A stretch of 64,000 bases of DNA from Papilionanthe hookeriana x Papilionanthe teres (GCA_022702705.1 CM040427.1:69972783-70036782), one strand, 5' to 3'; numbered from the stretch's first letter, positions 33,000 through 45,307 are shown. Notes: generated by a model not told the origin, from the letters alone. Numbers and translations: made by a program.

Positions 33000-34365
33000 T
33001 ATTTTTTTAGTCTTTGAGGAAATGGAGGAGGTCGTTTTTCAAAAGTTATCTTCATTAGTTCAATTGGATATTCTAAGTCTGGATATATTTTATTAGAACC
33101 TTTTTCAATGTTCACTTCCTCTCTTTCAACTTCAACTTCGTTTTGTACTCTTATTTCCAAATCTTTTCCACTCCTTAATTGAATAGCCTTAATTTGCTCC
33201 TTATTTTGATCTTTTGGGTTGATCTCAACATTGCGAGGAAGATTTCCAGAAGGTCTATTATTAAGCATAGTAAAAATATGTCCCAATTGATTCTCAATGT
33301 TCCTCATTGCAACATTTTGAGCTTGAATTTGATTTAGGATAAGAAGGTCTATAATTGATATTTCCTTGGTTGTTCGGATTTCCAACTGGATTCATAGAAT
33401 TGTTTCCCCATTACGGGTTAACAACAACATTGTTATTATTCTAGTTGAAGTTTGGGTGACTCTTCCAACTAGGATTATAAGAATTCGAATAAGGATTATT
33501 GACTTTGTTATTTATGGCATTCAAGGTTCCATAAGGTGTTTGAGAGTTTATCATCTTCTAACACTAGGTGTGTTTGAGAATAATTCATTCCATATTAATT
33601 TATTATCCTAGAAAGTGCAGCAATTTTAGAGACTATCATAGTTATCGCATCAGAATCATGAACACTAGCTACTCTCTTAGGATGTACCCGCTCAGAGGGT
33701 CATTGAAAATTATTAGTAGTCATCTCTTCAATTAACGAATATACTTCATCAAAAGGTTTTGACATTAATGATCTAGCAGTAGCAGCATCTATAATCGATC
33801 TCAAAGATCCCACAAATCCATTTTAAAATGTTTGAATTATTAACCAGCCAAAGCATGATGTGAACACTTTCTCAGAAGATCTTTAAATCTTTCCCAAGCT
33901 TCATATATAGATTCTCCATCAAACTGATTAAAAGATGTGATATCATTCCTCAGCTTAGCCATTTTTAAAGGAGGGAAACATTTTGACAGAAAATTTTGTG
34001 AAAGTTCTCCCTAAATTCTGATAAATCCAAGTGCTAAAAAATTTAACCACGTCTTAGACTTACCCCTTAATGAAAAAGGAAAAAGTCTAAGCCTAACAAC
34101 ATCATTCGACATTCCATCATATTTAAAGATGGCACACAGTTCTAAAAAACTAGCGAGATGAAAGTTAGGATCTTCATTAGGTGTTCCTCCAAATTGATTA
34201 TTCTGTACCATTTGGATCATAGCAGATTTAAGCACAAATGAATTAGCAGCAATATCAGAGTTTTGGATAGTTAAATGAATTTAATCTGCTATTGGATTAG
34301 CATAATCTCTAAAAGGTCTCGGTATATTTTCATTTTAATTGTTTTCATTGTTCAAATTGTTCGCC
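33000..34365 (-). pseudogene. E3 gag, broken
   Basis: The retrotransposon gag domain is visible at 34235-34011 (FGGTPNEDPNFHLASFLELC, then VRLRLFPFSLRGKSKTWL) and continues, frameshifted, to about 33720 (GESIYEAWERFKDLL-type residues). The block 33385-32999 carries the linker: ENQLGHIFTMLNNRPSGNLP, then AIQLRSGKDLE, ending in PPPFPQRLKK. In a live element this protein packages the RNA. A probable start lies near 34365, in sequence resembling an N-terminal MANNLNNEN segment. Several stops and frameshifts. Confidence 0.85.
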
Positions 34366-34575
34366 ATTTTGTGAGGATTTTCATATTGTTTTTGTTGTTT
34401 TCGAATTTTTCTAATAGTACGCACTAATTCAAAATCGTAAAGCACTAAACCTATAGATCTGATACTACACATACAAACAATATAAGCACACTAACAATAA
34501 ACAAACACACATAATTATGACTTGTAATTAAAATATAAGCTTTCAAATACTATAAAATTAATTTTAGCAGTTACC

Positions 34576-34592
34576 TCCCCGACAACGACACA
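34576..34592 (-). promoter_or_regulatory. Primer-binding site of E3 (tRNA-Asp type)
   Basis: On the - strand TGTGTCGTTGTCGGGGA. The complement of the plant tRNA-Asp 3' end is TGGCGCCGTTGCCGGGGA. The differences are mostly C-to-T, as expected from deamination of methylated cytosine. It lies 7 nt beyond the LTR end. Confidence 0.75.
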
Positions 34593-34710
34593 AAAATCTT
34601 GATGCAACTTTTTTATATGCAAAAATTTATGAACCCAGATTTATATATTTATAATGATTTTGTAAAGTCACAATTTCAAACGCAAGTATACGTATCGCTC
34701 AAGTAATACA

Positions 34711-34728
34711 GGGCTCTAGTGGAGTCCC
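34711..34728. other. Conserved LTR hairpin (E3)
   Basis: GGGCTC-TAGTG-GAGTCCC on the + strand. The counterpart in E1 is a perfect stem. Here a single T-to-C change on the element strand leaves one A-C mismatch. Confidence 0.55.
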
Positions 34729-35540
34729 GTTTATCGATCCCATAGGGAGACAATTAATTTTATGATGTAGCACATAAATCACTTTTCGAATCACAGCACA
34801 ATTGCAAGTAATTACTAAACTTAAAATAAAGACAAACGGTTTTAGTTACTAATTCTACCAAAGTATGTTTTAACTTTCTATCAAGTTTAACTAACACAAG
34901 ATTAAATTTATAACAAAGTTCATTTGTAAGAAAGAATCTTCCTCCTCTCCAATAATGATGTGATGATTTAGTGACATAGATCAGTGATGCAAATGTATTG
35001 TGCCAAATAGGAGCATTACTATTCTTTACCCTTTTCCAAGCGCATAAAGAACATTGGCTAATCCTAAATTCAATCCCCAAATCCTTGGTTAAGCTAGGAG
35101 GATACTGGCTCTCACTCCAAAGCTCCCACTTCCCTTCCCCTGAAGGCTAACTCTTGCTTTGGTTTCCAAATCCTAGGACCAAATTGGGGATTTCAGCATG
35201 TCACTATGAATTCTCCAATTTTATACCAATCAAAACATATTTCCCTATTTATTTGCACTCAACCCCCATGAACTACGTCACTCATTCATAAACATTGAAT
35301 GTGACATTCACTTTGTTGTGGAAAACATAATCTTTTCAGAACATATGTTTCCTAAAAAGTTTTAACAATTTAATTGGCTAGATAAAAAAGTAAATGAAGT
35401 ACGAAGTGAAAAGGTCATCACAAATTCTCCATAATAAATCAGCACATCATTTCCATAACACAACATCAAAACATCACATGAAAAGGAGGAAGACAAAGAA
35501 ATCCACTTAAGTCTCATGAGGAAAGGATGACAAAACATGG

Positions 35541-35542
<2 letters not shown>

Positions 35543-35616
<74 letters not shown>
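35543..35616. repeat. (TA)n microsatellite in the E3 LTR
   Basis: About 37 uninterrupted TA units. No comparable tract exists in the E1 LTR, so it arose after the elements separated. Confidence 0.95.
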
Positions 35617-35618
<2 letters not shown>

Positions 35619-35996
35619 CAACGTCATACAAACAGAGTAAAGAAAAGACAACTTATCTCAAACTCTTCCCCAAGCAAATCTCAAGGAATTTCTTTGACTC
35701 TTCTTTCTTCACAACGACACACAATTCTCTCTTTAGATAAGTAAGGAAGATGAAATCTCTCACTTTCCCTCTCCTCCTATACTCCTTAGAAGAGAAAACA
35801 CAAAACCTCAGATTTCCTAAACAAAATGAAAAGACACACTCACACTTCACTTCCTCACACTCTAAACTCTCTCTCCCTCTCTAAATTTGGCTCCAAAATA
35901 GTTTAAATTCGGTCATAACTGATTTCCAAAGAGTTTCCTCAACCATCCCTCCAAAATCTAGCCAAATACATTGAATTTAGTTTGAAATCGGGATAA

Positions 35997-36107
35997 GGCG
36001 TGGTCCAGCATAAGATAGGGCGCCGTCCAGTGCTATTTTCCGCCTTCTGGTCAAAAGTCTCTGTAAATTGGTGCGGTCTGGCGTTGGTGATAGTGTCATT
36101 CAGCGCT
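35997..36107. repeat. Phased GC-palindrome module in the U3 of the E3 LTR
   Basis: Four related 16-mers start at 35997, 36019, 36070 and 36092; the clearest is GGCGCCGTCCAGTGCT. Steps are 22, 51 and 22 bp. The sequence differs from the E1 motif, but the steps and the distance from the LTR start (about 176 bp) are the same. Two of the four units are rather degenerate. Confidence 0.65.
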
Positions 36108-36283
36108 AGTTCAATAAATTGCATTTTGCTCTAAATTTGCTCCTTTTTGCTTCCTTTTTCTCCAAAGGCCTAAAATCATTATACCTGCATGAAATAATGA
36201 AAAATACCTTTCTTTAAAGTGCAATATCATCAAAAACAGGTATGAAATGGACATTAAAAAGCTATCAAATTTTCAGTGGATCA

Positions 36284-39200
36284 GCCTCCACTGTGAAGAA
36301 GGTGTATAGAGGTATCTAAGACTTTCTTACCATTAAAGTTTTACAGTCTTGACAATAGACTAAATTTATCGACTGAGGAACTTTCGATCTATTGCATTGG
36401 ATCCATTCATTTTGCATTGGCAGGTCGAATGATGTGTGGATCGTCTGGGTGTTTCTTGACTGAACATGCCTTTTGTTCGGCCCTACCCTTCATACATTGT
36501 TCTTCCTTCATCCGACATAGGACTTCTTCTTTCATCTGATATATGGCTTCTTCTTTCGTTTGGCCCATTGTGTCGGTCAGACAATGTTTAGAGGCAGCTG
36601 ACCTGATGAATCTTTACAATGTTCTTAGCCTGGTCCAACATTAATTAATGACACCATAAATTGAATTACCCTCGTTGACCCTGATCTTTTTATCCTTTGA
36701 CTACGAACCCATCCTACTTGTCATGTGCCCACTTCTCTTAACTCGATTCAAGATTCATGCTGACATGATTCTTTCATATAATATTACACAAGAGAAATGT
36801 ATCAGCAAGAATCTCGAAGAAATCTAACAGATTAATATGCATAAAAGTATGATCAAGGATGGTCTAAAGAAGGAAGACCATATGTTCTATCACTGAAAGA
36901 TAAACATAATTAAATTGATCGGGAGTGGATCCCATCGACCGAGATTATAGGTTGGTTGAATGTAGGCCTTTTGAACCAAGGACCAAGATCCATCAGCCAA
37001 GAAAATGACTCAGTCTAAATCTGTCTCAGCATCGCCAGCCTTCTCATAAAAGCTGTCAAGACTCTTCATTAGGACGTCGAAGATTTTACCATGATATACT
37101 TTGTGAGCACCTCGAAAGACTTTTTATTAAAGGGTGAGCTACGTGTCAAAATATAATGATTCATCTTCTACCTGTAAACTTAGTCTCATCCTGGCAATAG
37201 AGGCTCCTCATCTGATGGTCCATAGTCGATAGCCGGACCAAAGTAGCCAACTGAACTAAGTCTAGAAAAGCAAATATTAACAAGAACCGATCAACAAACC
37301 CAACTCAATATAGTATGACGAATGAGCCTTGCTGAACCAAGGCTCAATAATCTCAGCTGATAGAGCAATAGAATAGTTAAGCCTTAAACTTATTTATGTA
37401 AATACCCAAAATACCATGTAATGCCCCTATTAAACCAGATGCAATCATTTAATTGATTAAATAATAAATTGATTTTATACCTCCATTTTACTAAAAATAG
37501 AGGTTCATTTCATTAATAAAAGGTTACACAATTCTTTTATTCTAGTCTTTATTATTTTACACTCTATTTCTCTTTTTAGTTCTCGTATGTTTTATGCTTT
37601 ATCTCTTGGGTGTGACTCTCATCCTGTTTCGAAACCAGTATATATATAATACCTAAATTAATGCATCAAAATGTCATAAATATAAATATAAATGTTTATT
37701 TTTTTAGTTATATAAATTTTTTAATATCTCTGCACATATTCTACTAATTTAAAAATAAGTATGTTACTGCGTCCACATTGCAGCCACGTGGCAACGGACG
37801 TGTCGGCCTGTTTTTAGATGTTCTTTTGGTTTCTGGTAATTAAATTTTTTGAATGATTCAGTATTGAACAGAAGCCAAAGGTTTCCTTTTAATATTTTAG
37901 CTATTGTCTTATCTAAATGGCATTAGTGATATTGCATTAGAAATTCGTTGAATTCTATGATCCTTTTTTATATCACTATTTTAAATTGTATACTTAGACA
38001 AATAAATTTAAAAAAAGTATTTTGATTTCTTAAGTGTGTTTAAGTGGTAACAACCACCTAGTATATCATATGTCACCCAGTGGGCAATTTTGGTGGTTGG
38101 AAATTGATAATGAAGTTATTCTTATTTTAAGTCTTTGTTGCATGCCGGATTATTTATAGTGGTAGGCTGGCAACTTGACGTCTTAGCTTTGCAAGAAGAG
38201 CTAACATGCGTAAAAATTAAAAAATAAATAAATAGAAAGAGAACATAACACAATTTGTTTTATGTAGAAAAATCGTGAAAAGGGAAAAATTATAAGCACT
38301 AGTTTTGTGAAAGTAATGTGCTACGTAATTATATGTAAATAGGTCTACTCTTCTCCTAATTTAGAGATGAAATTACAATGTTAATAATCACATATATATA
38401 ATAGTAGTCTAACTTTAATAGTTGTAATTGTGTTACAATAAATGGAGTTTTTCATGATAATAGCGATGGTGGGCGGCAAAGAGACAAATGTTATAGTTGA
38501 TTGTTACAAAAAACAATAGTATGCCACAAAAATTATAGATAGTGATTGTAATATCATCAGTTGGCTAAAGTGTCTATAGTGTGAAGTTGCAGTACCAGTT
38601 AGCTACATATAGTAACAATTAGCCATATATATCGTAGTTTAGTCACATAGATCGTAGTGAGGAGGTGTAGTAGTGATTAGTCATATATATATGTTGTAGT
38701 TGGCCACATACGCAGTGGTGGGGAGTTGTAGTTGCTTCATTTAGTCATAAGGGCCATAGTTGGAAGATAAAGTAGTAATTAGTTATATAGGTTGTAGTTA
38801 GTCACATAGGTCATAGTGGAGAGATGTAGTGGCAATTAGTCATATAGGTCATAGTTAGTCACATAAGCAGTAGTGGGGAGCTACAACAGCATAAGTTGGC
38901 CATAAAGGCCATAGTTGGAAGATGTAGTAGTTGTTAGCCACATATTTCATAGTTGGTCACATAGGTTATAGTGGAGAGCTACAATAGCAATTAGCCACAT
39001 AGGTCTTAGTCACATATGCAGTAGTTGGGAGCTATAGTAGCGTCAATTGGTCATAAAGGCCATAGTTAAAAGTTGTAAAAGCAGTTAACTATATAGGTCA
39101 TAGTTACTCATATAGGTTGTAGGGGAGAGTTGCAGAAGCAATTAGTCACAAAGGTAAGATATGGTTACATAGGTTGTAGTGGAGAGTTGTAGTAGCAAAA

Positions 39201-41340
39201 TGTGGCCACAAAGGCCATAGTTGGAAGCTGTAGTAGTAGTTGGCCACAAAGGCCATAGTTGGAAGTTGTAGTAGTAGTTGGCCACATAGACTACAGTTGG
39301 TCATATAGGAAGTGAAGAGCTATATTCGTTAAAATAAGTCGTCACTTAGTTCGCGGTAGATATTTCAGCAGCGTTGGTTGGACTAAAAGGTCGTGGTTGG
39401 AAGATGTAATAGTAGTTATCCATAGAGACCGTAGTACAAATTTATAGTAGCAATTAGTAACATAGGACGTAGTTGGTCATATAGGTTGTAGATGGGTGCA
39501 GCAATAGCATCAATTGATCACAAAAGGTTGTAGTTGGAATTTATAGTAATAGTTAGCCACATGAGCCATAATGGAGAGTTATAGTAGTAAGTAACAATAT
39601 AGATTGTAGTTGGGAGGTGCAACTCTTTTCTCAAGTTTACTATTTTAGAACAGAGACATCACTTGTCGATAAACGACACAAATAGAAAATCTTAGGAGTC
39701 CAGAGAGAGCCGTCATATTCTAAATAAGACAGCTGTAAGCAATTTTTATCGGATGTTATCGTCGGATCTTTAATATGATGTTATTCATTACTCAACATTT
39801 AAGATATGTCATCACACTGTATTCAATGTGCCATAAGCTTTTTTTAAGGGTCCAATACATCATTAGCTTTGTTTAAAGATGAGCATAAACGAGAGGGAGG
39901 TGCAATGAACAATTACCTCAGGTATGTGAGATATGATGAGTGACAATTAGGGTTGATTATGGTTGGAGGTGGTGGATGTTATTACTTATGAGGAGCTATA
40001 GTAATGTGTAACAAGAGAAAGAGAGTAGAGATGATTGATGGTGACAATGTGCCATGATCAAGAGGTCAAAGTCATATGTGCAAATGAGAGGAGGAGATGA
40101 AAGATCAATGAAATAAAACTAAGTTGAAATGAAAGTTTATTTTGGTTTATAGAAGATATAATTTGTTAGTGGCAAGTAAATTTCTTTATGGAAATTTTAT
40201 TTGTAATTTTAACTAGCGGTTGATATAAAATTTTCATCAAAATTCTATTGGCTTCCAAAACAAATAATGCCAAAAAATTAATAGAATACTAAAAAAATCT
40301 ATTAATATTATTAGAAGATTTTTTTATTAACAAATATGTTGTTATTTCACTATTTTCCACTGGTGTTCTGAGAGATTCCAAGTTCAGTGGTAAAAATTCT
40401 CGCTCTATCTACTTGAGAAAACCTTAAATAGGATTACCTTGCATAAAAGGCTTCTCATTCTCATTTTTTTATGAATTCTACTTAATTCATATTTACCTCT
40501 TGATGAATACTGAAAGACTACTCTCCCACAATAATGAGTGCAAGTCTAAAAAATTAAACTAGTATTATTCTTGTCTTTATTGTGTGTCATCTCTTTTTCA
40601 ACAATGAAGTTCATCATTCTTAAGCAGAAAAAGTTGTGAAGCACCTTGAAGCTTTTCTCATGTTCAAATTTTGTGAAGAAAATTTACTCAAAATAAGAGT
40701 TTTTAGACATATAAAAAGAGTTATACAAAACAAAGGGAAACTTATGGAATCTTAAAATCTATATATGATCAAGCACAAATATTGGTAATAACCATGCATC
40801 TCAAAGCAATTCAATACTTGAATGAGAGCTTTATCTCATATTTTGCAAATTTAATACTTCATTAGTCATGAACACCATAATATTGTTGTGACATTACCAA
40901 AGCAACTAGTTAGTTTAGCTTGGGTGAAACACCCTCAATCAAATTATGATTATATAATTGTAGGATCTATACAATTTGTCATTAATAACTGCACGAAAGT
41001 TTTTAATGAAAATCAAAATGTTCTTTAAGAAAATTATAATTAATCTTTAAGTCAATATATTAAGGAAGATTTTCGAAGTTAAAAACCTGACCAAGTATCT
41101 TAAGAATTAATAGAAAAAATTGCTCTAAAAACCATTTTCTATTGTCAATTAGTTAGGCTTATATAGAGCCTTAAAATATTTTACAAATAAATACCTCGAC
41201 TTCTTCTATATTTCTTATTGTAACTTTACAATGTTTACAAATAAATCCCTAGCCTTCTTATACTTCTTATTTTATAATAAGATATAAATCTCAACACTCC
41301 CCCTCAAGATGGGCCAAATATATCAACTAAGCCCATCTTG
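36284..41340. repeat. Large direct repeat, copy 2 (about 5.06 kb)
   Basis: Counterpart of 23075-28154 in the same orientation. The left end is set exactly by the LTR of E3. At the right end copy 2 continues into copia internal sequence whereas copy 1 does not. The copia LTR start on the - strand is at 41296 (TGTTGAGATTTATATC), with a polypurine tract at 41297-41305 and a TATA-like GGCTTATATAGAG at 41157-41170. Confidence 0.88.
38560..39610. repeat. Degenerate minisatellite in copy 2
   Basis: Unit for unit parallel to 25430-26470. It carries an extra tandem unit near 39205-39290, where TTGGCCACAAAGGCCATAGT occurs twice in a row, showing that the array is still changing in length. Confidence 0.85.
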
Positions 41341-41344
41341 ACAC

Positions 41345-41806
41345 ATAAGAGCTAAGTCCTTTTGTGAGGTATTCATCCACTTGCTCTCTAGTGACTACAT
41401 GACTTAGCATAGTGTTGTAACCTCCATATTTTCAGAAGAACAATGTATAGTCAACATTGATATGTTGATATCCCATCCTCACCATAGACTTTATAAACTT
41501 TCCAAACAAAGCTTGAGGAGATTGTTTCATGCCATAAAGTGACTTCTTGAGCTTGCACACCTTGCCCACCGTCTGGCCAATATTGAATCCTAATAGTATC
41601 TTCATATATATCTCATCTAGTAAATCATCATGAAGAAATGCATTCTTCATATTGAGTTGGTATAACCTCCAACCACCATTCACTGTCTGAGAAACTAGTG
41701 TCCTCGTTGTGTTCATCTTCACTATCAGTGCAAAGGTTTTTTCATAGTAAATTACATATATTTGATTGTACCCTTTTGACACCGATTGTACTTTGTAACG
41801 CTCCAT
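41345..41806 (-). pseudogene. Copia reverse transcriptase, joined to the RNase H end by a deletion
   Basis: The RT N-terminal half is open at 41806-41432: VSKGYNQ, then FALIVKMNTTRTLVS, then LYQLNMKNAFLHDDLLDEIY, then KVCKLKKSLYGMKQSPQA. These are the standard plant copia RT motifs. After VDYTLFF the frame stops, and within a few codons the sequence becomes VTREQVDEYLTKGLSS, which is the very end of copia RNase H. The YVDD catalytic segment, connection and most of RNase H are therefore deleted. The polypurine tract follows about 40 bp later. Confidence 0.85.
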
Positions 41807-42779
41807 CTTCCTTTAAGGATATTGTTTCACTATGAAGTTCCACTTGCACCCAACAACTCTTTTTCATACTAGTGGTGGCATTATCTCTCATGTTTGATTT
41901 TTATTGAGAGCCCCAAGCTCCTTATGCATAGCTGCTTTCCACTTGGGATTCTCGTTAGCTACTTGCCATCATTTGGATATAGAGATAATGTCTAAAGATG
42001 TAATGAATTATCCATTTAAAGGTGATATGTTAGAGTATGAACCAAATTATGCAATGCCATGTTCTCACCCAAAACGATCAGAAGGATGTCTCACAGTTTT
42101 GTGAGATGTCCTCCTTAAAATTTCGGGGTTGGAAATAGAAGGAAGAGGAACCATATAATCTGAGAGTTCTGAGTTTGAGGTGGATGGTGTAGTGACTCTA
42201 AAGTCAGGGTAAACCGGGATAAGGAACTTGTTGGCACGAGTGGCACTGCGGGTACATTTCCATCATTCTACTTCCTCCTCCTTATATACACCCTCAACTT
42301 CCCTTCAGCCTGAATCATATCACCTATGGGTTAAATTGCCTCATTTTCAATCTATGCACTTTTCAGCTCCTCAGCCGATTTATCCCACATCACAGAAGAA
42401 TACATCACTCCCACATGTACCAATTTTTCAGCATTACCACTCACCCCATCTTGCCTCATACCACCAATATCTGACAAGTTACCAAAGAGTGATGTCACCA
42501 GGGTGTAGCGCAATTTGAATTCTCTGAAGGACACATCGATGCTCACATTCTCTTCTCTAATAGGTTCAAACAAATATACCCCTTATAGGTAGTAGAATAA
42601 TCCACAAAAACACACTCCATAGCTATAAGATCAAGCTTCCCTATTATCGCATGTTGTCCTTCATAAAACATACACAACATAAAACCATCAATAAGAGGAT
42701 CTTGCTATTGTCTCCTTTCAACATCTGATAAGGAAACTTCTAATCCAACACACTTAAGGGCTTTCTATTGATCAATTGA

Positions 42780-43457
42780 GCAGCTGTAAAAACTGCTTAC
42801 CCTGCAAATGTTTTGTGACATTCATCACGATCTTCATGTTTGAGCTACCTATAGAATGTGTATATTATTCTTCTCAGTTGCTCTGTTTTGTGTTAGTGTG
42901 CACGGACATGTGATTAGATATTGTATCCCTTGAGCTGACAAGTATTCTCCTAACGCCTTGTTGGTATATTATGTCTCATTATAAGATCTTAAAATCTTCA
43001 TTATTGCACCATATTAACTCTGAGTTGCCTTGTGAAAATCTTTAAAGCAAGCAAACACATCACACTTGTAATATGAGAGAAACAATAACTAAAAGTCACA
43101 AAATAATGATAACAATTCATTGAACTAATTGAACAAAATTCCTAAACATTTGAATGTATTAATCCTATTCTCATAACTGATATAAGAGCTTCTAGTAAAC
43201 TTATCAAACTCACAAGTATCACATACATGAGTTTGTCTATTTATCTTTTCATATATCGATGAATATAAACAAGTTAGTAAATTAAAATAAGAATGTATTA
43301 TGCATCGGTGATGTTGCAATAACACATCCTCCGCACTCCTCCCCAATGCTCGCACTCCTACAGTCTCTACAATGAATGTCAAAGTTGAGTTCATCCCATC
43401 TCTATCCAAGTACCAAAGTCCATTATGCCATGTTCTAGTCCCAAGTGTATGGCTCAT
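42780..43457 (-). pseudogene. Copia GAG-pre-integrase domain and integrase debris
   Basis: The block 43457-43125 holds the pre-integrase zinc-binding segment: LLQHHRCIIHSYFNLL with paired His and VCDTCEFDKFTRSSY with paired Cys. The region down to about 42780 should contain the integrase core, but only short broken pieces are visible. A further piece at 42573-42352 (MFEPIREENVSIDVSFREFK) may belong to the segment between integrase and RT. Confidence 0.65.
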
Positions 43458-43710
43458 CTCTTTCTCTTTAAAAAAATCATCTTAGGAATATCAAATGAAA
43501 TAATACATTTTAGTTGGAGAATAACGACACTAATGACTAAAAATTTTACTGAAAAAAGATGGAACACGCAAAACATTGAACAAAGTCATAGAATCAGTAC
43601 ATCTCATTATACCCTTACTAACTACAAGGCGTGTTGTCCGCAGTATGGATGCTCTCTAAAATAGCTAGGTGAGTATATGAATAAAACTCTATAGCAGTAT
43701 CTGTTACATT

Positions 43711-44940
43711 TCAAGATGCACCATAATTTATTATCCATTCTAATGATCTTGTGATGGAAATAATGACAAGAGCATGTGTATCACAAGCAACTTTGTCAGA
43801 GTAAGCATAATTAGCAATATTACTCATTGATAACAATGAAGTGGAAGCATCATCAGCCCCATCACCTATTGCTTTCTGCTTCATCGTCAATATCTCCATA
43901 AATTCATGATCCTCCGCCTATCTCTCCCTTGCCCTCTACTACAACCAAGTTTCCCCAGTAGCCCCTTCTTCTACCTCTTCGACCACCACGACCATGATCA
44001 CGAACACCAAACTGTCCACGTCCACATGTCTCTCTCTCTCTACTTAGATTGCCTAGGAGAGACCTTGCCCTGATGTCCTACTTCACCAGAGTGTAGCACT
44101 TGCGAGTCTTCCCCTGGACATTTGTCATACCTTAGCTTGAGGTAGCCATATCTAATTGCGTACCTGGAAGTCCACTTGACTCGGAGTGCAGCCTCATGCG
44201 ACTCTCCTCTTGTATCATCATAGCAATGGTCTAATCTAGTGAAAGGATCATCACCTGAGTTAGGAGGACTAACCTGCTCTAATCAAAGACCAAGTTCATA
44301 TGAACCAAAAACTGCATAGTCCTTATCTGTGCACAGATCTCCCCTCCTTGCACCAGAATCATCATAGCTCGACATCAGTGAGAAGTGATCAAGATGACAG
44401 ATGCTCCATATCTATGGAATATTCCTGAAACCATCTATCAGCTTGTACTGTTGTCTACATCTCACACTGAATCTTGAACAACCTCATGTGGTTCTCAGCC
44501 TCAGCATAGATTCTCTTTAGCTTCGCCTAGGTGTCACTCACCTTTCAAATGTCATTTATGAACGAGGCAATCTATGGAACCATTGAATTGAGTAGACAAG
44601 TGTAAAGTAGGGTGTGTACGATCCTCCATTCTTCTCCCTCAACACTGTCACTCTTTGGCTCGACCACCATACGATATCCCTCAAGTCTCTTCCCTATAAT
44701 GCATCATCGATTTGACGTGACTGTTGACCTCATTTTTGGTGAGCTCTTTATTCTCTCTTATTGCTTAGGATCTAGCCATAAGATTTCCCCTTTGATTATC
44801 CTAGAAGACTAGAGATGGAACCCACCACTTAGAAATCCAAGCCACTTCCTAGCTTATAGAAAAGATTCCAAAATGTCTTAATCTGGATGTTTTCGTATAA
44901 GGACGACCACATAGAAAACTTGATAACCAGAGATTTTAGT
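43711..44940 (-). pseudogene. Copia gag and protease, broken
   Basis: The protease start is visible near 43720 as EWIINYGAS, the counterpart of the usual W-I-I-D-S-G-A protease motif, with Asp changed to Asn. The rest of gag extends right to the primer site in several frames, with basic Arg-rich segments near 43990-44100. No intact ORF survives. Confidence 0.55.
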
Positions 44941-44951
44941 TGTGATACCAA
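44941..44951 (-). promoter_or_regulatory. Copia primer-binding site (initiator tRNA-Met type)
   Basis: On the - strand TTGGTATCACA. Plant copia elements carry TGGTATCAGAGC at this place, complementary to initiator tRNA-Met. One mismatch in the first nine bases. Its location just upstream of gag fits. Confidence 0.6.
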
Positions 44952-45140
44952 TTCTAAGTTCTTTAATTCTCCTATAGGAGCAAGCTCCTATATTTAATTA
45001 CATCTTAGATATAGTTATTGCCTATGAAAACTTTTAATTAACGTTAATACTCACGCTCTAAGAAAATATTTAGTGTCAAGATCAAAGAAAGAAACATCAA
45101 TGTTCCATCCTAGGGGTAATGTATGTGTCACATACGGAGG

Positions 45141-45307
45141 TTTTGGTTTTGTTTTTATCATTTTGTGGTTTTGTTTTGTTTTATTAATGTTGTTGTTTTG
45201 ATTTTGTTTTGTTAATGTCATTTTTTTATTATTATTTTGTTAATGTCGTTATTTTGTTTTTGTTAAGGTCGTTATTTTTTTAATGTTTATTTTGTTAATG
45301 TCGTTAC
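45141..45307. repeat. T/G-rich degenerate tandem repeat
   Basis: The phrase TTTTGTTAATGTCGTTA recurs about five times with T-run length changes, between the copia element and the gypsy gag debris. Confidence 0.7.

Larger units (their letters stand above)
30405..36283 (-). mobile_element. Athila-lineage element E3, 3'-truncated
   Basis: Read right to left: 5' LTR (36283-34600), primer site, gag, protease, RT and RNase H. Homology stops near 30405, just after RNase H, so integrase, ORF3 and the 3' LTR are absent. Its coding parts are closely related to those of E1 (for example FMDDFSVFG and DASDYAIG), so both belong to the same lineage. Its LTR 5' end abuts copy 2 of the large repeat with no gap. 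Confidence 0.9.
34600..36283 (-). repeat. 5' LTR of E3
   Basis: Begins TGATCCACTG at 36283 and ends TTGCATCA at 34600 (1684 bp, TG...CA). The beginning aligns with the E1 LTR start and the end shows the shared GGGATCGATAAACGGGACTC block. It contains a GC-palindrome module (35997-36107) and a large (TA)n tract. Confidence 0.85.
41341..44960 (-). mobile_element. Ty1/copia element, internally deleted
   Basis: Read right to left: primer site (44951-44941), gag, protease, GAG-pre-integrase/integrase remains, RT, the last part of RNase H, polypurine tract, and a 3' LTR start at 41296 within copy 2. Order protease-integrase-RT identifies Ty1/copia. Much of integrase and the RT/RNase H boundary are missing. 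A 5' LTR should lie right of 44960, but I cannot match it to the 3' LTR. Confidence 0.8.

Noticed and set aside
41296..44960. Treating the two 5-kb repeats as the paired LTRs of one giant copia element
   Set aside because: Both copies are followed on the same side by copia polypurine-tract and internal sequence, so both are 3'-LTR-side fragments. The sequence just inside 44960 shows no match to either copy.
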